From Moraxellaceae bacterium (lineage in GTDB: Bacteria > Pseudomonadota > Gammaproteobacteria > Pseudomonadales > Ketobacteraceae): a stretch of 10,617 nucleotides of DNA. The notes beneath the pieces are model-generated. The model did no database searches, was not told the DNA's origin, and saw only the letters and a program-made list of their open reading frames with translations. Shown here in pieces: positions 7,211 to 10,617 of the stretch. The translations under genes were made by a program, and so were the position numbers. The stretch spans positions 21,358 to 31,974 of the forward strand of contig NVVG01000023.1 of assembly GCA_002402125.1 (NCBI GenBank). Direction: 5' to 3'. Numbering within the stretch: the stretch's first letter is position 1; each line of letters begins with the position of its first letter.

Positions 7211-7651
7211 ATGGAACCATTCTGGAAGCGTAAAACATTGGCAGAAATGACCTCGAAAGAGTGGGAGTCATTGTGTGACGGCTGTGCGCTTTGTTGTTTG
7301 CAGAAGTTGGAAGATGAAGACAGCGGTGAAGTATATTATACCCAGCTTGTGTGCCATTTGCTGGATCAGGCTACGTGTTCATGCACCGATTACACAAATA
7401 GAAGTACCCGGGTTCCTGATTGCGTTAAACTTGAATTAAATAACATTCCCGAGTTTCATTGGTTACCTTTTAATTGTGCTTATCGTCGCCTGGAAGAGGG
7501 CCGAGGGCTAGCGGATTGGCACCCATTGATTTCTGGTCGTAGAGAAAGCGTATTCGAAGCGGGTATGTCTATTCAAGGTCGAGTAATACCGGACAATCAG
7601 GTGGCGGAAGAAGACTGGGAAGAACATATCATACATTGGGTAGAGCGTTGA
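7211..7651 (+). CDS. ycgN: YcgN family cysteine-cluster protein (UPF0260)
   Basis: 146-aa member of the YcgN/YkgJ-type group of CxxCxxCC proteins. These are expected to bind zinc or an iron-sulfur cluster; the true activity is unknown. Cysteines C22, C25, C28 and C29 form the CDGCALCC motif. Further conserved Cys are C48, C56, C58, C71 and C89. Length and landmarks match E. coli YcgN closely: [36 protein letters not shown], and WHPLISG. The ATG is 3 bp after the ycgL stop with no separate ribosome binding site, which suggests translational coupling. Identity is secure; function is open. Confidence 0.95.
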   Translation: MEPFWKRKTLAEMTSKEWESLCDGCALCCLQKLEDEDSGEVYYTQLVCHLLDQATCSCTDYTNRSTRVPDCVKLELNNIPEFHWLPFNCAYRRLEEGRGLADWHPLISGRRESVFEAGMSIQGRVIPDNQVAEEDWEEHIIHWVER

Positions 7652-7655
7652 GATT

Positions 7656-7988
7656 ATGTTAACCGAATCAGAATATTATATGGCGTGGTTGGTCTACACC
7701 TTAGCTGCATTTGGCATACTTGCTGTGGTTTGGCGAATTCTTGGAATTGTTAGTGTCGGTTTGGCAAGAAGGCTGACTGTGGGCATTCTGTTTGCCATAG
7801 TTCTAACCCCTTGGAGTGTCAGTGACGAATTGGCTCGATTGGCCCCAGCGTTATTTGTGGGAGTGTTTGATGCCACATTGCAAAGGGATGGAGCAATGTT
7901 TCGTGCATTTTTCCCACTTTCCATATCAAGTTTGGTTGTTGGGTTATTAATTGGGGCGGAGCACCTATTAAACAAAAAAAGGTGCTGA
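7656..7988 (+). CDS. Small three-helix inner-membrane protein of unknown function
   Basis: 110 aa; I do not recognise the family. Three hydrophobic segments are visible: about residues 8-30 (WLVYTLAAFGILAVVWRIL), 39-55 (LTVGILFAIVLTPW) and 84-103 (FPLSISSLVVGLLIGAEHLL). A semi-hydrophobic stretch lies around 62-75 (LAPALFVGVFDATL). The C-terminus is basic (NKKRC), which suggests a cytoplasmic end. The ATG is 4 bp after the ycgN stop, so it is very likely in the same operon; the ribosome binding site is weak (GAGA). It directly precedes the vWA membrane protein gene, and a shared membrane role is possible but inferred only from adjacency. The sequence ending contains a 7-bp inverted repeat (7960-7966/7980-7986) over the stop codon, without a T-tract. 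Confidence 0.85.
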   Translation: MLTESEYYMAWLVYTLAAFGILAVVWRILGIVSVGLARRLTVGILFAIVLTPWSVSDELARLAPALFVGVFDATLQRDGAMFRAFFPLSISSLVVGLLIGAEHLLNKKRC

Positions 7989-8015
7989 ATGTCTGTATCG
8001 ATAAGAATCAATCAG

Positions 8016-8036
8016 TTACCGCAGTTTTCTCGGTAA
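8016..8036. repeat. Short inverted repeat before the vWA gene
   Basis: TTACCG (8016-8021) and CGGTAA (8031-8036) flank a 9-base spacer, about 30 bp upstream of the presumed -10 at 8064. No T-tract follows on either strand, so it is not a good terminator. It is short enough to be chance, but its place would suit an operator. Confidence 0.3.
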
Positions 8037-8060
8037 AAATAATGAAAACAACGCTAAACC

Positions 8061-8069
8061 TGCTATAAA
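8061..8069 (+). promoter_or_regulatory. Extended -10 promoter candidate for the vWA gene
   Basis: TGCTATAAA carries the extended -10 element (TGn before TATAAA) about 45 bp upstream of ATG 8114. The -35 region is poor (AATGAA near 8041), as is common for extended -10 promoters. It suggests the vWA gene can be transcribed apart from the ycgL-ycgN group. The leader then holds CAGGG (8105-8109) as the ribosome binding site, 4 bases before the ATG. Confidence 0.45.
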
Positions 8070-8113
8070 TAAGGGAGAACCTTCACTCCTAATTCACTTT
8101 TTAGCAGGGTCGT

Positions 8114-10617
8114 ATGGCTAATATTCTTCCCATTAATCGGTTTTTACTCACAATATCGTTGCTAGGGGCTAGTTTTCTACTATCCCCAGCATTACTGTTT
8201 GCGGCCGATGCCAAGCCAGATATGAGGGTCGTGATAGACATATCTGGCAGCATGAAAAAAAATGACCCTAATAATTTACGTATTCCTGCCGTAAAACTCA
8301 TGCTCAATCTTGCCAAAGATAACGATCGCTTTGGTGTTTGGACCTTCGGGCAATATGTCAATATGCTCGTTCCCCATAAAGATATCACTCCAGAATGGCG
8401 CCAGGAGGCTATATCGCAGGTGGATGAAATCAATTCCATCGCGCTTTATACCAATATTGGCGAAGCCCTGGAAAAAGCATCCCTTAATCAAACCACACCA
8501 GACCCCAATTGGGACAAAACCATCGTTCTTTTATCCGATGGCATGGTGGATATATCTAAAAATAAAGCAGAAAACGAGCAGGAAAAGGCGCGAATCCTTA
8601 ATGAGGTTGTTCCCGCCTTGCATCGAGCGGGATTTAGAATTCACAGTGTTGCCCTGTCACAAAGTGCAGACATGGAGTTTCTACGGGCCCTAAGTGTGGA
8701 CACAGGGGGTAGTTTTTCGTTAGCGAATAATGCCGATGAATTACTCAATATATTTGTACAGGCCTCGGATAAAGCAAATGCACCTGAGCAAGTACCGTTG
8801 GCAGGTAATGCTTTTGACATCGATTCGTCGGTTAATGAATTTACAGCACTGATTTTTCGAAAGCCTGGTAGTGACCATGCCGTGTTGGTAAATCCGTATG
8901 GAAAAAAGAGCAGTTATGTCCGTGCAGGTCAAAATGTAAAATGGTTTAGTGACCAGCGCTATGACTTGATCACGGTGAAAGAGCCAACTCCTGGAAAGTG
9001 GCGGTTAATCGCTGATGTAGATAAAGGTAACCGTGTAACCGTCGTCAGTGATTTGAATTTGATCGTAACAGGTTTGCCTGACAACGTGATAGAGGGTGAA
9101 CGTGTTGTAATGCGGATGAATTTGAGTGAGGAAGGGGAAGTAATTACTAACCCGGACTTCTTACGGCTGATGGATATTAGATTCAGTCAGCAAACGGAAC
9201 AGGGTGATTTTTTCGAAGGGATATTATCACAAACTAAAGAGGGTGACCCTATATTGCCCAAAGACGGCAGTTATACCGCGAAACTTGGACGTACGCTCAC
9301 CCCTGGTGTACATGAGTTTAATGTGCTGGTTGACGGAAAAACGTTTCAGCGTAAACGAATCTACCGAATGACGGTGCATACGGATGTGCTTGATGTTGAG
9401 GCTGTTGTAAATGATGAGAAGGAAGATGGTGAATTAGAAATACATTCATTACAAATTAAACGCAAGGCTGCCTTAGTAAAAGAGGAAAAGTTAGAGCTGT
9501 TGGCCCAAATAAAGGGACCCAATGATCAAAAGCAAGTGCAGACGATTGTTCTTGATAGTACGGGTATAGGCGTGTTAGAGGTGCCTGTATTTGATGGCGA
9601 TGGAAACTATGAAATACTTATAAAGGTCAATGGGGTTTCGACTAACGGTAAACCGTTTGAACTTGTGCAAGGTCCTTACTCGGTGGAATATAGTGCAGCA
9701 GTAGGCTTAGATGATGATCAATTTTTTATTGACGAACTACCTGAGGAGGATCTAGAGCTGGATTTGACTGACGAGGACTTGGTGGATGAAGAACCTGAAG
9801 AGGAAATAGAACCTGAGTTGAATGACGAACCTGAAACTCAAGAGGAGTCAGTCGATGAAATAGAACAAGAAGAACTAGAGGCAGAAATAGTCGAGGGAAG
9901 TGGTGAAGCAGAGGAGGAAATGAACCTGCTTGTGGTTGTGGCGGCAGTGCTATTTGGTAATGTGTTTCTGCTAGGCGGAGGGTTCCTCCTCTTTCGAAAA
10001 CTGACAAAAAGTTCTGACGTTGTTGAAAATGTGGCAGGGAAAGATGCGGACCGCACTCAGAAAATGGATAAATTTCCATCTGCAGAGGCGGCCACTGAAG
10101 TAACTAAAAAAGCTGTAACCGATGCAGATGATGAGACCACCGTCATACAACCAGCAGTTGCACCTCTGCAGGCGGATGAGTTGACCGTTACCCAAATCCA
10201 ACCTCAGAAACCGATCGCTTCTCCTGTGGTAGAGGAGCCGCAACCACTGGAAGAAGAAGATAACGCTTATGTGAACGAAGCCGAACCAATGGAACTTGAT
10301 GATGATGAGTTTCTAGAAATTGACGATGATTTTGATGATGAGTTGGATGAAATTATCGATGAAGGTATGGATGGCTTGGATGAGCTTGATGCCATGCTGA
10401 GTGAACAAGAGGAGCCGGCAGTAGAAGAAGCAGTAGCAAAAGAGCCTGCAGCAGAAGAAACTGTGGTTAAAGAATCTGTTGCAGAACCAGAACCAGTGGT
10501 AGAGCCAGAACCAGTGGTAGAACCAGAACCAGTGGTAGAACCAGAACCAGTGGTAGAACCAGAACCAGTGGTAGAACCAGAACCAGTGGTAGAACCAGAA
10601 CCAGTGGTAGAACCAGA
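8114..10617 (+). CDS. Membrane-anchored von Willebrand A domain protein, 3' end beyond the window
   Basis: The frame is open from ATG 8114 to the last base (834 full codons, no stop). A signal peptide (about residues 1-31, cleavage near LFAA/D) sends the N-terminus to the periplasm. The vWA domain (about 36-220) has a complete metal-ion-dependent adhesion site: DISGS with D42, S44 and S46, then T in the LYTNIGEAL segment, and SDG in LLSDGMVD. Residues about 235-535 look beta-rich and resemble stacked Ig-like modules, with no recognised motif. An acidic Glu/Asp/Pro linker (about 537-601) precedes one transmembrane helix (604-629, followed by RKLTK, so the C-terminus is cytoplasmic). The tail is very acidic (MELDDDEFLEIDDDF from 726) and enters EPEPVV repeats from 791. 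The architecture recalls gammaproteobacterial proteins annotated TIGR03503 (from memory, unchecked). vWA domains usually mediate Mg-dependent protein binding; the partner is unknown. Confidence 0.92.
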   Translation, partial: MANILPINRFLLTISLLGASFLLSPALLFAADAKPDMRVVIDISGSMKKNDPNNLRIPAVKLMLNLAKDNDRFGVWTFGQYVNMLVPHKDITPEWRQEAISQVDEINSIALYTNIGEALEKASLNQTTPDPNWDKTIVLLSDGMVDISKNKAENEQEKARILNEVVPALHRAGFRIHSVALSQSADMEFLRALSVDTGGSFSLANNADELLNIFVQASDKANAPEQVPLAGNAFDIDSSVNEFTALIFRKPGSDHAVLVNPYGKKSSYVRAGQNVKWFSDQRYDLITVKEPTPGKWRLIADVDKGNRVTVVSDLNLIVTGLPDNVIEGERVVMRMNLSEEGEVITNPDFLRLMDIRFSQQTEQGDFFEGILSQTKEGDPILPKDGSYTAKLGRTLTPGVHEFNVLVDGKTFQRKRIYRMTVHTDVLDVEAVVNDEKEDGELEIHSLQIKRKAALVKEEKLELLAQIKGPNDQKQVQTIVLDSTGIGVLEVPVFDGDGNYEILIKVNGVSTNGKPFELVQGPYSVEYSAAVGLDDDQFFIDELPEEDLELDLTDEDLVDEEPEEEIEPELNDEPETQEESVDEIEQEELEAEIVEGSGEAEEEMNLLVVVAAVLFGNVFLLGGGFLLFRKLTKSSDVVENVAGKDADRTQKMDKFPSAEAATEVTKKAVTDADDETTVIQPAVAPLQADELTVTQIQPQKPIASPVVEEPQPLEEEDNAYVNEAEPMELDDDEFLEIDDDFDDELDEIIDEGMDGLDELDAMLSEQEEPAVEEAVAKEPAAEETVVKESVAEPEPVVEPEPVVEPEPVVEPEPVVEPEPVVEPEPVVEPEPVVEP
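10484..10617 (+). repeat. 18-bp tandem repeat encoding EPEPVV
   Basis: Seven complete units of GAACCAGAACCAGTGGTA occupy 10484-10609, and the first 8 bases of an eighth end the window. Units 1 and 3-7 are identical; unit 2 differs by one base (GAG for GAA, synonymous). Being a multiple of three, copy-number changes keep the vWA gene in frame and only lengthen or shorten its acidic, proline-rich tail. The true copy number is unknown because the array runs off the window. Confidence 0.97.

Noticed and set aside
7960..7986. Inverted repeat AGCACCT/AGGTGCT over the end of the small membrane protein gene, considered as a terminator
   Set aside because: Loop of 13 bases, short stem, and no T-tract after it; the A-run is inside the loop.
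8310..8693. Plus-strand 127-codon open frame inside the vWA gene
   Set aside because: It is an alternative frame over the vWA domain, whose MIDAS motifs lie in the other frame. No ribosome binding site and no sensible protein.
9726..10243. Overlapping open frames on the minus strand opposite the acidic part of the vWA gene
   Set aside because: They arise because Glu/Asp-rich codons lack stops on the reverse strand. They give Ser/Pro/Leu-rich peptides without recognisable start signals, while the plus frame is a continuous gene.
1..10617. Search for a mobile element, CRISPR array, toxin-antitoxin pair, phage or defence system
   Set aside because: No transposase, integrase, regular spaced repeats or defence-type domains were seen. 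All long frames are accounted for by housekeeping genes or the membrane proteins described.

Overview
The window reads as a stretch of ordinary gammaproteobacterial chromosome with one less familiar membrane protein locus at its right end. The gene content points to a marine or environmental member of the Cellvibrionales/Pseudomonadales: glnS of the bacterial GlnRS type, the 4.5S RNA gene in front of dnaX-ybaB-recR, and rnd followed by ycgL and ycgN. Base composition is moderate, clearly less GC-rich than typical Pseudomonas. The organism is inferred from gene content and protein resemblance only.

Left part (1-2099): a 5'-truncated glnS runs rightward into a strong bidirectional hairpin. It converges there with a leftward gene for a small, apparently exported protein of unknown function. 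Middle (2199-5655): a promoter with a GC-rich discriminator drives the 4.5S signal recognition particle RNA (ffs). A 314-bp gene-free spacer follows, then dnaX (clamp-loader tau subunit), ybaB/ebfC (nucleoid-associated protein) and recR (recombination mediator), closely spaced and probably co-transcribed.

Right part (5711-7988): rnd (RNase D), ycgL, ycgN and a small three-helix membrane protein, all rightward, with gaps of 3-4 bp from ycgL onward. Last (8114 to the window end): a large gene with no stop in the window. It encodes a secreted and then membrane-anchored von Willebrand A (vWA) protein with an intact metal-binding site, an extracytoplasmic region of unknown fold, an acidic linker, one transmembrane helix and a very acidic cytoplasmic tail. 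The tail ends in a perfect or near-perfect 18-bp tandem repeat encoding EPEPVV, in which the window stops.

Functionally the window joins translation (glnS), protein targeting (ffs), replication and repair (dnaX, ybaB, recR) and RNA processing (rnd). I see no mobile element, CRISPR array, toxin-antitoxin pair, phage gene or defence system. The loci most worth a second look are the vWA protein with its repeat tail, the small membrane protein before it, and the structured flanks of ffs.
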